From Moringa oleifera (Eukaryota > Streptophyta > Magnoliopsida > Brassicales > Moringaceae): a stretch of DNA of 64,000 bases. The translations under genes were made by a program, and so were the position numbers. The stretch covers positions 11,844,001-11,908,000 of the forward strand of contig JAJFZO010000609.1 of the NCBI GenBank assembly GCA_021397835.1, in the 5' to 3' direction. This document shows positions 1 through 13,804 of this stretch, in pieces. The notes below the pieces were generated by a model. That model had not been told where the DNA came from. It did no database searches and saw only the letters and a program-made list of their open reading frames with translations. Within the stretch, counting starts at the first letter, position 1; the number at the start of each line of letters is the position of its first letter.

Positions 1-3000
1 TGAAAATCACAATAAGCAGAGGACCAAAAAGGAACAAATAAAAACAATGGCAAAAAAAATTAATATAATAAATTACATTCTGATAAAAAAAGTTATCTTA
101 TTGAAAATAGATTTTTTTTAAAAAGAAGATATTATTACATAAATGAACAATCTCATTTTTCTAGATCTCTATGATTTTTTGTATCTTAATTATCGTTTTT
201 CTTTGTCTTATGGTCTTGCAATCATGCATTTTTGGTAATTATATATATATTTTTATCTTTTTTAATGGAAGCAATATAGCTTTCACCTGCTTTGAATTAT
301 ATCTTTAATGTTGTTCTCTTGTCAAAAGTAAATTGTTTTTTTTTTTCTTTTTTAAGGACAATGATTTTTCGCCTGTTGGAAGAGCTGGCTCAAGTGAGTG
401 TTTTTTTTTCCCCTGTTAGTCATATTTGGACATTGAATTCTTGTCCCTTAGATTTGAGCTCTAAATTTGAATAGACCCAGCTGACAATATTGACCCCACA
501 TCCAATAAACAATATATATATATATATAATATTTAGTTACACAAACTAACTTAATAGTAATGAAAAAAATAAAAAGGATGAAATTGAAATTTGAAAGCAA
601 ATATACTCTAACTAACTTTATCCAATTCTTGGTTTTTTCAATTATTATTGCAAGAGATTTGAAAAAAAGAAGACAAATCTCTAACTTTTAAATTAATTTA
701 AAGTATAAAATGTAAAACATGCTGAATGGATACAATAAAAAATTATTATAAGCAAACTTATATTTATTTTGAGTTGTGGACATAAATATTGTGCATTAGA
801 AATAATTTAATACTATATTTTGGATTAAAATTTTTAAATTTTTTATAAGATAAAATTTATATAAATATAAATTTATTATTATTGATATTGTTGTTATTAT
901 TATAAGTTTTTATCGTATATGTTTTACATAAAATAAAAATTTTATATGATATAAAATTAATATTTGATATTATTATCACAACTAATTGAAAATCTATAAT
1001 ATATAAGACATAATGTAATATAATTGTTTAAAAATAAAATTGTTATTCTTATTTATTATAATATAAAGTAAAATCAATATTTATTATAATATTATTTTAA
1101 AGATAATTATATATTTAATATATAAATTTTGGTAATTATATTGTTAAATTAATTTATTAGTATCATTTTGTGTAATAAACATTTTTATAACCTATATAAT
1201 ATTTGTATTTTAAGTGAATTTTTATCAAAATATTTTTGTGTTACAGTTTTTAATATACTAACAATTATTTTAAATTAAAAAAATTAAAATTAAGAATTAA
1301 ACAATGAACCTTCAAAAGATGTTATTAAAAAAATGAAAGAACAACTTGAGAACACAAAGATTAACATAAATTTGCAAGAACTGTGTATCTAAATTCAAAT
1401 ATCTGTTCCACTTTATCAAAATTTACAAAATGTATATTCTATCAATCAAAATTTATTCTTTTATAATTTGTAAAAAGATAAAAAAATAAAGTTTAGCAAA
1501 CAACAAAATTATAATATATATAAGTATTAATTTTTTACATATAAAAATAAATGAAGGTGATGATAAAAGAAATATATTTTGTCTATTTTCATAAAGAAAT
1601 TCAACATTTAGAGAAGTTAAAATATCAAAAAATATTAAAATTAGAAGCAGTAAAAAAAAAAATTCTTGAAAAAAAAAAAAGCTCCTTATACCATTACATT
1701 GATTATAAAGTTTAAAATAAAATGAAAAAAAAAAACCTCAATGAGATCTTTCCAAATACCTACAAAACTAAACTAAGAAATTACCATTTTTCTAAAAACA
1801 CATAAAACATAATTATAAAAAATAATAAAATAAAATGCAAATCAATGTAACAAAAATAAAGATAACAATCTCCTAAAACTTTAAATTTATTCTATGTTAT
1901 CAAATTACAAATTTAAAATAAATATGATCTCATCATTTAGTGCTGCTCAAAATCAATTAATGTCAAAGACATTTTGGTGTGTGTATTATTTTTCCCTTGA
2001 CAAAAATGTTTATTTCAATAGTGGGCGGCATAGTTCCAAACTCTGTTTTCAATACACTTTGTACATTAAAGCAGAGCTCCAAAAGTGCTACACCTGGGTG
2101 AATTAATTATGGCTGTTGCTTGAGCTTCTTTGGTTTGGTTGTAGAACATCCGAGGTTTCGAAATTGTCCAACCTACAATAAGCCAACAAAGCCTTACTGC
2201 ATGCAATTTGTAGTAACCATTTATAAAAATATATATAAAAAAATGAAACTGGATTCTATTAATCATTTATAGAATTGGGTCCTGAAATAAACAAAAAGAG
2301 TTATAAATTGTATATTGCAAGACAAAATCATGTCATTGTGAGCTTAAATTTTTTGAACCAAAATAAAATATAGATTATGTTTAAATTCATTGTGGGATAT
2401 TCTTTTGTATTCGAATTTTTCCCCGACGGTTAAACGGTCAAAAAAACAAATTTATGCTTTTATCTACTTTGGTGAGGAAAGGAAATACAAATTTGGTGCA
2501 TCCAATGAAATTAGTAAGCAAGTTAAAAAATGTTCATGTCCAATAGGTCTCATCATATATATGATATGATTTTATACACATGAAAAAAAAGATTTCATGT
2601 TGTTTCTAGATGATAAAGTAAAATTAAACAGTTTAAGCTTTTTTTATTTGAAATTAAAAAAATTAAAAAGTTAAAAGAACAAATGGTTGACATAAAAATT
2701 ATCACAACATATATAGCACATCACAAATCATATCATTGAAAAACCAATTCTGATTTTAGAGATTGTGAGTCTTTGTTTTTAAGTATTGGATTGAGCAATT
2801 TTAGATCAAACGATTAAAAAACAATACGTTTCTTAAGATACAATCAAATTTTAAAAAAATAATCGAAATTGACAGTAAATTAAGTTATCATCAAAGAAAT
2901 ATTGTGATTAATCTCAATCACGTATTTTAAGGATAGATAAACTCGTTGATTGCATGCAAAACTAATAGAAAAGTTCGAGCATCAAATACATTTAAGAAAT

Positions 3001-5700
3001 TCAAAAATAAAGATTAGGAAATTAAAAAAAAAAAGAAGAATAAGCCATTAAATCAAGCTAAGAGCACACAAAAAAGAAATACAATCAAAATGGAAGATCC
3101 AAAAAAGATGAACGAACTATTTTTCTTTGATTTGGATTAGTAAATAAATTATGAAACCCAACCTTGCTTTTGGCTAACCATAAACACGGTTCGTGATCCA
3201 TTAACAAATGATTTCTGTCAATTGATTTAATTATGTTTTACTGTTATATTTTAAATATAAAATTTTATTTAATAATAAAAATAAATCAAAATTTTTATAA
3301 AAATATTATTTTAAAAATAGATAACATAAATAATAAAAATATATGAAGTAATAGTAATATTACATTCAAGTATTCGTTAATTAAATAATTATTAATCACA
3401 ATGATATAGATAATCAAATAGATATATTGAATGAAGTTGATGAGTTTATAGTATTTTAAATTTAAATATTTTAAAATAAATATTATTAAAATTATGAATT
3501 ATGAATAAATTATGAATTAATATTTTATTTTTATCTTAACAACTAAAATATTATAATTAATAAAAATTAAGAATTAAATATATATCATAAATCTACTTTT
3601 GTGTTTTATTGATAATTAAATTATAAATCTTTTATTTAACGAAATTTACCAAAATGTGGTGATATTTATTAATACTAAAAAATATGTTAATTGATATTTA
3701 TTAATGGTATTTTAAATGGATCAAAATATTTTAAGTAAAAATTATTGATATTATGATATTATCAAAATAATAATTTTTAATTAAATTATCATTTTTTAAA
3801 AATATTTTTAAATTCAAATTAAACTTATATTATTTAGGAAAATAAAATTTTTGAATTTGAAACTAGAGTCAAGGTATTATCAACTTAAAATTAAATTATT
3901 ATAGATAAGTTTTACCAAATTTAAAATGATGTGAACATGGCCTTGGGCAACTCAAGCATGTTGGGCAACTGTAGCATGTTATGCTTCCACATATATACAT
4001 ACATACATATATATATATATACATATATATATACATATGAATATAATAGATTACTAATATATACTTAACAATAATCAAAATACTAATTAATTTATAATTA
4101 TAAATTTGTATAAAAAAATATTTCATAATAATTTAAAATAATATTATTTTAAAGATAAATATTATTCAAAATTCTAAAAAATATTGATTGATAAGTTATT
4201 TATTATGAAATAATTAAATTAATTGATATAAAATAACTAAATTGAATAATTGATTCAAATTACTTTAATAAAATTAAGCATATTTTTGTTATTAAAATAC
4301 TTAAATAATTACTCAAGTAAATTTTACATTTTTGTTCGAATATTTTTTAATTTTAAATAAAATTTGACATATAAGTTATTTATTATGAATTTTTAAAATT
4401 TGATAATAATGTTTTAAATATGTTTATTACAAAAATATTTTAAATTTTTTTGTTATAACAATTTGAATATTTTTTTATATCAATAAAAAAAATTTAAATC
4501 AAACTTTATAGTATAAAATATTCAATTTGAATACACTTAATTTTAATTTTTTAATAAAATTTAATTAAAATATTTTAAAATTTAGGATAAAGATTAAATT
4601 ATATTATTTGTCATTAGATACGTCTATATTCATCTTTTGTTTAAATTATTAGTGAGAAAATTTGATAATTGCAGTTCAGAACTTTGTGATCAAAATTTTA
4701 ATGTTAAATTAATTGTTAAATTTAAATACCAAATTAATAATTATTACTAATTTAAAATTCTCTAATTTTAAAATTAAACTTATCACAAATTAAGAAATTA
4801 AGAAATAAAATTATTTATATTTAAAATAAAAAATCTTGAAAATTATTAAAATTAAAATCTTGTAAATAAATATCAATAAATTTGAAACTTGAATAAAATA
4901 AATAAAAATTATTAATTTTAATATATTAAAAATTAAAATTTTTATATATTACTAGTTTAAAATAAAATAAAAATAATTCAAAAATTAAATTATCATTTTT
5001 AAAACATTTCAAAACAAATGTTAATCCGAATGAATTATAATGATTTTGTTTAGATTAGACTTTGATGAAAGTTATTGTAAAAATTTAATAACATTTTTTA
5101 TTATTAAATATATAAAATATTATTCAAATAAAATTTATATTTTACTTTAATTTAATATGTTAAATTTAAAATAATTTTTATATTTTTAATAATATAATGT
5201 TTAAAAATATTTTAATCTGAAAAATTATTTTTGTGATAATTTAAATTTTTTATATTTAAAAAATTAAATTTAAATTTATCACAAAATATTTTTAATTTAT
5301 ATATTTTTAATTTTTAAATTTTTGATAATTATTAGTTGAATTTAAATTAATAGATTAAAATTTATTTAAATTTTTTTAAAAATTAAAATTTAACTAAATT
5401 TTTTTATTTAATTAAAAAATAGAATTAAAGATTTAAATAAATTTTTAAAAATATTATAATACAAAAATTAAAATTTATATGAGCTATTTAAGAATTTTTT
5501 AATATATATGTGTGTGTATGTATGTATGTATTTATGTGTGTGTTAAGCTGTAGTCGTTCTGCCAACCCCTTTTCAGGTTCCAGTCTTCCAGGCAAGAATT
5601 AGTATCTTTCCTTGCCCTCTCTAGCATAAAAGCGGATCTTTTTTGGCATTAAAATAAGAAGAAAACTCTCCAAATTCATGCATTCCGCACGCAGACTCTA
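1..5700. other. AT-rich intergenic region, no gene seen
   Basis: About 5.7 kb of very AT-rich DNA made of short A/T runs and low-complexity words. Reading frames here are short, lack recognisable motifs and are best explained by chance. Simple repeats include TA/ATAC runs near 3990-4035 and a TG/TATG run near 5507-5545. I see no RNA gene, no intact transposon and no clear terminal repeats, although decayed AT-rich elements could be hidden. The right edge grades into the promoter and 5' leader of the PQT3-like gene. Confidence 0.7.
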
Positions 5701-5772
5701 TACCTTTATTTCTTATTAATAGAGCAATTCATGGTCTGAATTCTGGAAGTGGTTTCCCGATTCGACTCAGCT

Positions 5773-8700
5773 ATGGCCGTCCGCTTCAAATTCAGGAGCT
5801 CAGCCAACTTTGACTCGGTCGACATCGAAGGTCGACCTTCAATTTCAGTTCGCGATCTCAAATCGAAAATCGTACTTAACAAGAAGCTGAATATCTGCCA
5901 AGACTTCGACCTTGTTTTCTCTGATGCCCTAACCGGTCAAGGTCTCTTCTCTTTCTCTCTCCATGCATAGGCAAATTGTATTGTAATGTTCGTCTCTGTT
6001 TGGTTAACAGAAACTGAAAAAGAGAAGGATGTAGAATTAGTCACGCTATAAACAGAAGTTCCGGCTCCGACTAGAATCTTTGATTTTGAAATCACAGTTT
6101 GATTAGTTTGTGTTCACGAAGTTGGAAATCAATTTGATTTAGTTGTGGCAAAGTCCAATAAAATTAAGTTCAGAGTAGTATGTACTTTGTTAAACTGTCG
6201 AGTCAAGTCTACTTTATCTTACTAAACTTGGCCTCGATTCTATTAAACCAAACAGTTGAACTGTTGATATATCTATTTATTTATTTATTACTGTTCCTGA
6301 GAGAGAAGCTTTCAACCATGTCAGATATTGTAGTTTGATTATTGCCTAGTTTTGTTTGTTTAGGTAGTATGTTTTGATTCAAATTTGTTATCAGTATTCT
6401 GTCTGGATTCTTCGATTTTGAATTCACAGTCTGATTAGTTTGTGTGTTCTTGAAGCTGGAAATGAATTTGATTTCATAGTGCAAAGTTCTATAAAATTAA
6501 GTTTAGAGTAGCATTTACACTATCAACCTAGAATGTCGAGTCAAGTTAACTTCATCTTACTGAACTTGGCCTTGAATCAATTAAACCAAATAGTTAGACA
6601 GTTGATTTATCTGTTTCCCCCTCCCTCTGAGAGGGACTTATTCAACCATGTCAGATATTGTATTTTGATTATAGCATAGTTTTGCTTGTTTCGGTAATTG
6701 TTTTGATGCAATTTGTTATTGATATCCTGTTGTTGGCTCTTTTTTGGATTTTGTTTCAGAGTATGGGGATGAAGATTTCCGAATTCCAAGTGGCTCAAAT
6801 GTGATTGTCAAGAGAGTGCCAGCAAGGTCAATGCCTCTAGACATGTAAGCTTTCTCTTTAAATCTGCAAAAGGTTGCCCTAGTTTCCAGATTTAGGTTGC
6901 AATTTACTTGATTTAAAAATCGACAAATTAACATAGAGTGATTCACTTTATTTAATCTATGCAATTTTACTGTGATTCAGGACACACATCAGCTCATTTG
7001 ACAATTCTGGGCACAAGAATATAAACGTGGTCGAGACCTCTCTTCCGGTGGTATTTGCTTCTGATTGGAATGTAACTTGTCATTTATTCTTAATGACCCA
7101 TCCCACAGGGAAAGAATAGATAGCTTAATGTATTGTGCATTATAGTTAACCGATTGGTTAGATGGTTTAGTGTTGCATCAGTTCAAATGGAAGTTTCCAT
7201 AACTAACAAGGCTTTACAATACCATGTCCCTTTTTTCTTTACATTGGACACTGCACATTCCACATTCCACATTTTAACATATTGTTGAACTTATAATAAG
7301 CAACAACAAAGAGGATGTTAAGAAACAAGGTGAGTGGCAACATCGGTGTTGGACTGATCTTGCCAGTGTTGACCTTAGTGATCATAGAGTGATTTCAACT
7401 GTCGCATAGTCAGAATATCTGGGCACATGAAGGATAATAAATTTTGCTCGTCTAAGTGATGCATTTTTGATTTTGAACGGACAGGCCTTTTCCTTTTCCC
7501 CCCCAATTAACTCCTGCTGGCATAACTTGGTCTTTTACAGCATGTGGATGACATCGATTTTGATGACTTTGGGGTTGACTTGTGTCCTGTTCCTGCGGCA
7601 ACATGTTCTTGCTCTGATTTTGATGTTAACGACAAAAGATATATTATCAGCAAGAAGGAAAATATCAAACTTGATAGGTACTTTTTGTTCTGTGGTCTGG
7701 TTGCATTTGGTATAGTTGCATTAATTTTATAACTGAACTTGTTCTTTGCATACAGATGCTCTGAGCAATTGGTGGTGGGTTGTCAGAAACTTGACAGAGA
7801 TGGCCTCTCTGAGGGTATTCCAAAAGGTATATATTCACTTTGTCTCTCTTCTTACGCGCATATCTTTCATGAGCATCTTTAAACTCATGATGTTACCGCT
7901 TTATATAGGTCCATCACATAGTGGAATTGAAGAAAATATGTTACCAGGAAAGTCAAAAACTAAAATTGAACAGAAACAAGAAGTGGATAGGTAAGTTTTA
8001 GTCACCCATTTGCTTGTCATTCTTCTTACTATTGTTTATCTGACAGAATCTGATGCCATCCATTTTTTTTCCTCTCCCATGATATCAAGGGTGCTAAATG
8101 TGGATGTTCCAGCTACGCGGAGTGCAGATTTTTCGTCAGAATTTAAATGCTCTCTCTGTAGCACACTTTTCAAAGATGCAGTAATGATACCTTGCTGCCA
8201 GCATAGTTTTTGTGAGAAATGTAAGCTTTATTTGTCTCAATTGCTGACTTCACTATTCCTAATAGTTTTGCCATATTTTCAATCAACCAATCATACAGCT
8301 TAGTGAAATTCAGTTCCTTTAGGTGCTTGAAGGAATGGAGTTCATTTTTTCTCTTTTCAGAACCCTGCGAAGATTGGGAATTGTTTCGAAGACCTTAAAC
8401 TAACCGACCTTGATTCTTTGTATTAGTTTTTTCTTTTTCAATTTTCTTTGAGAATTTGGTAAGTTATGGTGTCAATGCTTCTAATCTCTGAAATAGTTAT
8501 CTCCTGATGTTTGTTTGTGCACAGGTATTAAGGCCATTCTGATTGACAAGGCAAGGTGTCCCAAATGTTTTTCCACCAAGTGTAGGGTGGAAGATCTGCT
8601 GCCAAATGTATCTCTTAGGCAAGCAATAGACCATTTCCTTGAGTCCCAAATTTTAATTGGTTGTTCAGCAAATGCTTTGCATGCATATGCTCCTGGTATG

Positions 8701-11700
8701 AAAATTTATCAGTTTTTTATTCCGATATGGACTTAATAGTTTCTTTTAATATCCCCCTCTTTTTCACTCTTCCTAATATTTAAGTATGCAAAGCAGATGT
8801 AGAATCAGGAGTGCATGCTAAAGAGGTCTCTTGTGCTCAGACTGTTTTTCAAAGAGAAGTAGACCTGCCCCTGTCTCCTTCTGCGACAGAGAGGGCATCT
8901 AATCAAATAGGAGCAGAATCTGTTGGTGGCACTGGGTCTCATGTAAATCGGTCAGGTTCAAATAAATGCTTGAAAATGTCTCTGCAGTTACCAAAGATGA
9001 GACATATAGATGAGAGACATGGTGCTCAACATACAGTGGATTTGAAAAGTGGACCTGAAGACTTGGTAGATTTTGCTGACTTTGAAGGGGAAAGCCAGCC
9101 CGTGCATGAGGAAGGTAATTTGACTTTGTGGTTGTATTCCCTGAAAATATCTTTGATTAGAAAGCCAGCCCATGCATGAGGAAGGTAATTTAACTTTGTG
9201 GTTGTATTCCCTGAGTTGAATGACTAGAATATCTTTGATTAGAGAAGTTAGACTGCCAGCTGGCAACTGACCTGTTGCTGGATTTATAGTTTGCACACAC
9301 CATTCAACCTGCAGTCAGACCTATTGTAATGTCTGCATTTTCATATCTAATTGTGTCAATATTCTTTCTTCTATGGAACTCTAATTTATATATTTGACAT
9401 CTCACTCCAGCTGAATCCAGAATCCAGAAAAAGAAAGCATTGGGGGCTTATGCTTCAGGTTCTATCTAAAACTTGAGCATGTTATAGCTCCACTGGAAAG
9501 TTCTTGTTGTCATCTATCTTATTAAATGCAGTGAATTTTTCAGGTGCAGAAAAGAATCTTATGGAGAGTAGAAGGCACAAAAAGGTAATAACTTTGGCAA
9601 AAGAACTCACAGTAATATATGAAGTTATGATAACACTTATAGGACAAATATGAGCATTGTTATGCCTCTCGGACATACGGCTTGTTAATCGCATGAATCA
9701 AAACTTAAGGATGTTAAACTTGGGTTTTGATTGTCACTTAAATGGTGTTGTTTGCGTTTGGAGAATCTTTGTGACGCCTATCTGCCTCTGTAACATTTAT
9801 ATGATATTAGTTTGAAATTTGCAATGATCTAGTTTTTTAAATTCTTGATTTTGCACTCAGAAGCTAATGCTTAGGTATCTATATAAATTAGGGGGAGCGT
9901 ACCTGTTACATGTGTGGCTCTCCAGATCACTTCATAAGAGATTGCCCGGCTGCTTGCACTCCACGTTATATGTTTCAGACAGGTACATATTGGGTTACTT
10001 GATTTCATTAACCATGGTTGTATGTATTATGGAAGCTTTGTTCTTAACAATCAAAATCTTCTGCGACTCAGGAAATGTCATGTTTCCTGGAGCTATACCA
10101 GGTTATGCATCACCGTATTGGAATGGACCTCCATTGCCCAACGTTAGGCCCTTCGGAAGTATGTATCATGGGATGATGCCCTTCAATCAGGCCATGGTTC
10201 CTAGGATGCCATTTGCCACTCCGACACGTATGCCATCTATGTTTGGCGACTATCCAGCATATGGGTAAATTTGGTTTTATTCTATTTGTAATACATTCTT
10301 ATCATATCTCCTGTTGCCTATGGGTTTTAATACTGGGGCATTCAGTGGCTTTATGAGGATGGGAGGCATGGCAGCTCCTGTAAAGAATGGTGCAGAAGAC
10401 CATCTATGGCAATTGGATGCTTCGGATCTTAAAGAATTTGAGAAGAGGCAGAAGTACTCAAGTAACACTTTGAGGAGGTAAATCTTTCATGATATTGAGC
10501 TGCGAACAAGTAGGTGGTTAGATTATGTTATTCCTTGGCTGTTTGGTTTGATATTGGCTAGTGAGTAGTGAAACCTAGCATGATCAGTCAAACTGTTGAT
10601 TATCCATGCCAGTAACTTTTTGGATCTTGTCATCTCTTGATGCTTTATTTCCTTGTAAATCAATATTTACATTATCCAGTTGTCCTTTCTACTTTTACTC
10701 TTGTGGGAAGGTTGAAAGTGGTGCTATCTGATTCAGGCAACAGACATAAAGTAGTGCTTCCTTTATCTTTAGGTTTCTATTCAAAGTTGAAACAGAACAG
10801 TCCTAATATAGAATCTCTTTTTTACCTGTCACTCTCACACACCCTTTTTATCTCCCAACTTATATACGTGAATGCTTGTAATTGGAAAATCTAATAAGAG
10901 TATGCCGCCTTTTTGATCACCCATGAGGTTTTTAGCTGCCTCGGCTTAATCTTCTGTATCATATATTTCTTTTCTTTATGATTTTTTTTTTTCACGTTGA
11001 AAGTTCTTCATATATGTCTACTCCATTCACCAGGGAACTCTCTTTCATTAATGGAAATGATGATAACAAGACATGTCATGATAATGAAGTGGAAAGAGCA
11101 CATGACCGCAAACCTCATATTAACAGGGAGAGGAGTTTAAGCTGCTCTGAAGACAGCTACACAAAAAGGTTGTCCAAGAAAGATAGGTTTAAGAGTAATA
11201 TATATGATGACATGGCTGATGAAAGATATGGGAAAAGTTCTCGTTCATCAGTTGCTGGTAGAGATCGTGGGTGTTATCATCGCTCAGAGAGGTCTGGTTC
11301 TGAAGTGGAAGATAAGCCCAGTAGAGCTACTTGGGATAATGAAGAAAGGCATCAACAACAGCATAGGAGCTCCAAAAATCAGATGAGGAAGCACTATGGC
11401 AGTGATTCTAGTTGGAGTCACCATTCAACTTATAAAGAGAAAGATGCCAAAAGGAAGAGAGTTAAGTCTGATGCCGAAAGACGGAATCAGAAAGATAATA
11501 ACAAATCAGAATCTGGCGTGGAAGCAAGTTTTTCCAGTGATCAGGACAAGAAACAACAGGAGAAAGACTCCAATCAGGGTGCCAGATGTACTAGGCCTAG
11601 TTCAAAATCCACGATTGATAAGGTCAGGCATGATAGGTGGCGGATGGTCAGTGGAATGGATGAGGATCGTGGAGAAGACTACCATTGTCATAAGCGGAAA

Positions 11701-11712
11701 AGAGTTTGCTGA
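5773..11712 (+). CDS. PQT3/RBBP6-like E3 ubiquitin ligase with DWNN, RING and zinc-knuckle domains
   Basis: Probable nuclear E3 ubiquitin ligase of the plant PARAQUAT TOLERANCE 3 / animal RBBP6 family. My model has 15 exons: 5773-5941, 6760-6844, 6981-7050, 7541-7677, 7756-7826, 7909-7990, 8090-8220, 8525-8695, 8797-9114, 9411-9458, 9544-9584, 9892-9982, 10072-10264, 10346-10477, 11004-11712 (815 aa). Phases agree at every junction and all introns are GT-AG. The N-terminus (MAVRFKFRSS, about residues 1-76) is a ubiquitin-like DWNN domain. A RING/U-box-like module with CSLC, a Cys-x-His-x2-Cys core and CPKC lies near 226-265. A CCHC knuckle (CYMCGSPDHFIRDC) lies near 446-459, followed by a Met/Pro-rich stretch and a Lys/Arg/Ser-rich tail. 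The start is the Met eight codons inside the longer open frame, because the DWNN domain begins there. Family function is ubiquitin ligation; the substrate is unknown. Knuckle after RING is unusual (see findings). Confidence 0.88.
6074..6735 (+). repeat. Tandem duplication of about 331 bp in intron 1 of the PQT3-like gene
   Basis: Two diverged head-to-tail copies, about 6074-6404 and 6405-6735. Shared words include GATTAGTTTG (6101 and 6433), a cgagtcaag stretch, and TTCAACCATG (6311 and 6641), at offsets of 330-332. Many substitutions and small indels separate the copies, so the duplication is old. It is intronic and leaves the splice sites intact. Confidence 0.85.
9091..9242 (+). repeat. Short tandem duplication copying the exon 9 donor site
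   Basis: Copy 1 (9091-9160) holds the last 24 bases of exon 9, its donor site and part of the intron. Copy 2 (9161-9242) repeats it with few substitutions and 12 extra bases after CCCTGA. Both copies hold the sequence GAGGAAG followed by GTAATT, so two near-identical donor sites lie 70 bases apart. Confidence 0.9.
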
Positions 11713-13800
11713 AGGAACCGGCAGGTGTGATTGTGAGGTAAATGTGTATATGGTGTTGCATATACAAAATTAGGTGATCCCCTGATACTCTTTTTCAATT
11801 TCCAGTTAGGTAATGTATTGATTTGCTTATTTTAGGCTCTTGATAATCATTGTTTTCCTTCCTGGAAGTGACAGATTAGTACAATTTTATACTTTGCTAT
11901 GTCAATAGGAAAGAGAAACAAAGAGGACAGCAAGAGGAGGCCTTGGATGAACATATTTCAGACCTATTATGGATTCGTTGTCAATCTTGTTGATACAGAT
12001 CTAGTGGAGTGGTTGGCTCTTAGAAAGTAGCTTTGTTGGATAATCTTTTAAATATCTGCTAACTAACCCTCTTTAATCTTTTAGCATGAGCTCTGGAGCC
12101 TAGCAAATGAAGTTTTAACCAGAGGAGCATTGGTTAATATATTATAAGATTTGGAAGCTTTTCTGCCGTGCCCAAACTTCTTTCTGAAGTGATATTTGGA
12201 GCTGCTGAGGTATGTTCCTTTTCCAAGGCGGGGAAGAAAAAAGAAGGGAGAGAAAACACCTTTTTCTGTTCACTTCCCTTTTTTATTTGAGATGTACCGA
12301 ATTGCATTCTCTTAAGAATAGGTTGCCTCTGCATATCACACAAAGTGCTTTGACATGCATTTGCCTTTCAAACTAGCCAAGTAGGATTTCCCAATTTCGG
12401 TCTACAGGAGGCCAAGGTTGCATGCTTGCATGTGATCACTGCCCAATGTTCTAGTGCATCCATTCCTGCAGTTCAATCTCCAGGCTTTCTGCCTTTCTGT
12501 TTCTCCCGCACTCTCTTTCTGGCTTCTTCTTTGGAGCCTTAAAACACATCATTTGGGTATATAAGAGGGGCACTTGCATTTTGTTTAGGCCTACTTTTTG
12601 CATTTGCTCCCAACTTGAAGTTGATTTCCTACTTTCAGCCTACAAGTTACATGCATTTAGGTTGTGTGGACTGAGTTCTTGTTGCATTAAGTTCTGGCAT
12701 GGTTTAGTTGGTTCTTTATCAGTAAGTGGTTAAAAAAGATTTGACCCTAGTTCATATTTATAAGCAGACTTAAGTCTGTAAAATCATAACTTTAGTGAAA
12801 AGAGGTCTAAATTATTTTCCCTCATACCCGCCTGAGTAAAGGTTTGAAAATGATTAATATCTCAGTTGTTTTAACCAAAGTTGTTCTCATCTTACCACAA
12901 AAAAGAAAAAAAAAGTTGATCACTTACTAAGGTTGATTATACTTTTTTCGGCAAATAATTGAATTCCAATTCATAAAACATTTCATCTCTTTTTCTCTAT
13001 GTTCATTTATTTCCTCCTTTACATGTTGCAAATCCTAACCCCTAGATAAAATAGGGAGTTGGGATACATATTTACATAACATCAACATTTTTTTACTGAT
13101 ATGATTTTTATATCTTTTGAAGAAATATTGATACATGATAATTTAATAAAATAAATAGTTAAAATTTATTTTATTTTTTATTGATATAATAAATTATGAA
13201 TATATATATTTTTCAATAACAAATTTATCTAATTGAATGAATTTGGTAGTCCTGTTGAAGGGTGTAAATGGTACATCCCTTTGGTCAAAGGTTCTAAAAC
13301 TTACTATTTTTTAAGTTCTGAGTTTCCTTTTATCCAAATATAGATCTTTTTCTTTCAATTTTTTTAATCTTTTAATGGCAAGTCCACTGTCACATATTTA
13401 AGGTCTTCAACTGTCTACCTTTTTCCTTTTTGAAGCTTAATGTACAATTGGCAATTCAATGGAACCTGATTCTAATTGAAGGTGGACTAGCTTTTAGGAA
13501 AAAAAAAAAGGCTTTTGGAAGCTTAATGTGCAGTTGGAAATTTAATCAAACCTCTTTGTAATTGAGGGTGGACTGAAAAAAAAAAAATGATTTGCAAGTT
13601 TTACCAAAAATCTACTTTAAGCCTAATGATTGGACCTTATTCCGCTTTTGGATTAGAAACAAAACAGCGGACAAGAAAAGTTTTGAGAGCAGATTTTTTT
13701 GAGACAGTTTGTCTTGGCTAAATCAATTCTTATCATCTAACTCTCAGCATTAATTTGAAATAAGTTTTATAGATACTGTAATGGATGAAAGCAATAATAC
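11713..13800. other. 3' flank of PQT3-like gene and spacer to NdhU
   Basis: The first few hundred bases are probably 3' untranslated sequence of the PQT3-like gene. A possible UTR intron begins at the GTAAATG after 11736. The rest is AT-rich. A diverged tandem duplication of about 86 bp (13431-13600, GAAGCTTAA words at about 13432 and 13518, each copy ending in a poly-A run) is present. No coding region was recognised. Confidence 0.6.
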
Positions 13801-13804
13801 ACCC

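Noticed and set aside
3899..4126. Tyr/Ile-rich frame in the left spacer
   Set aside because: Encoded by a TA/ATAC simple repeat.
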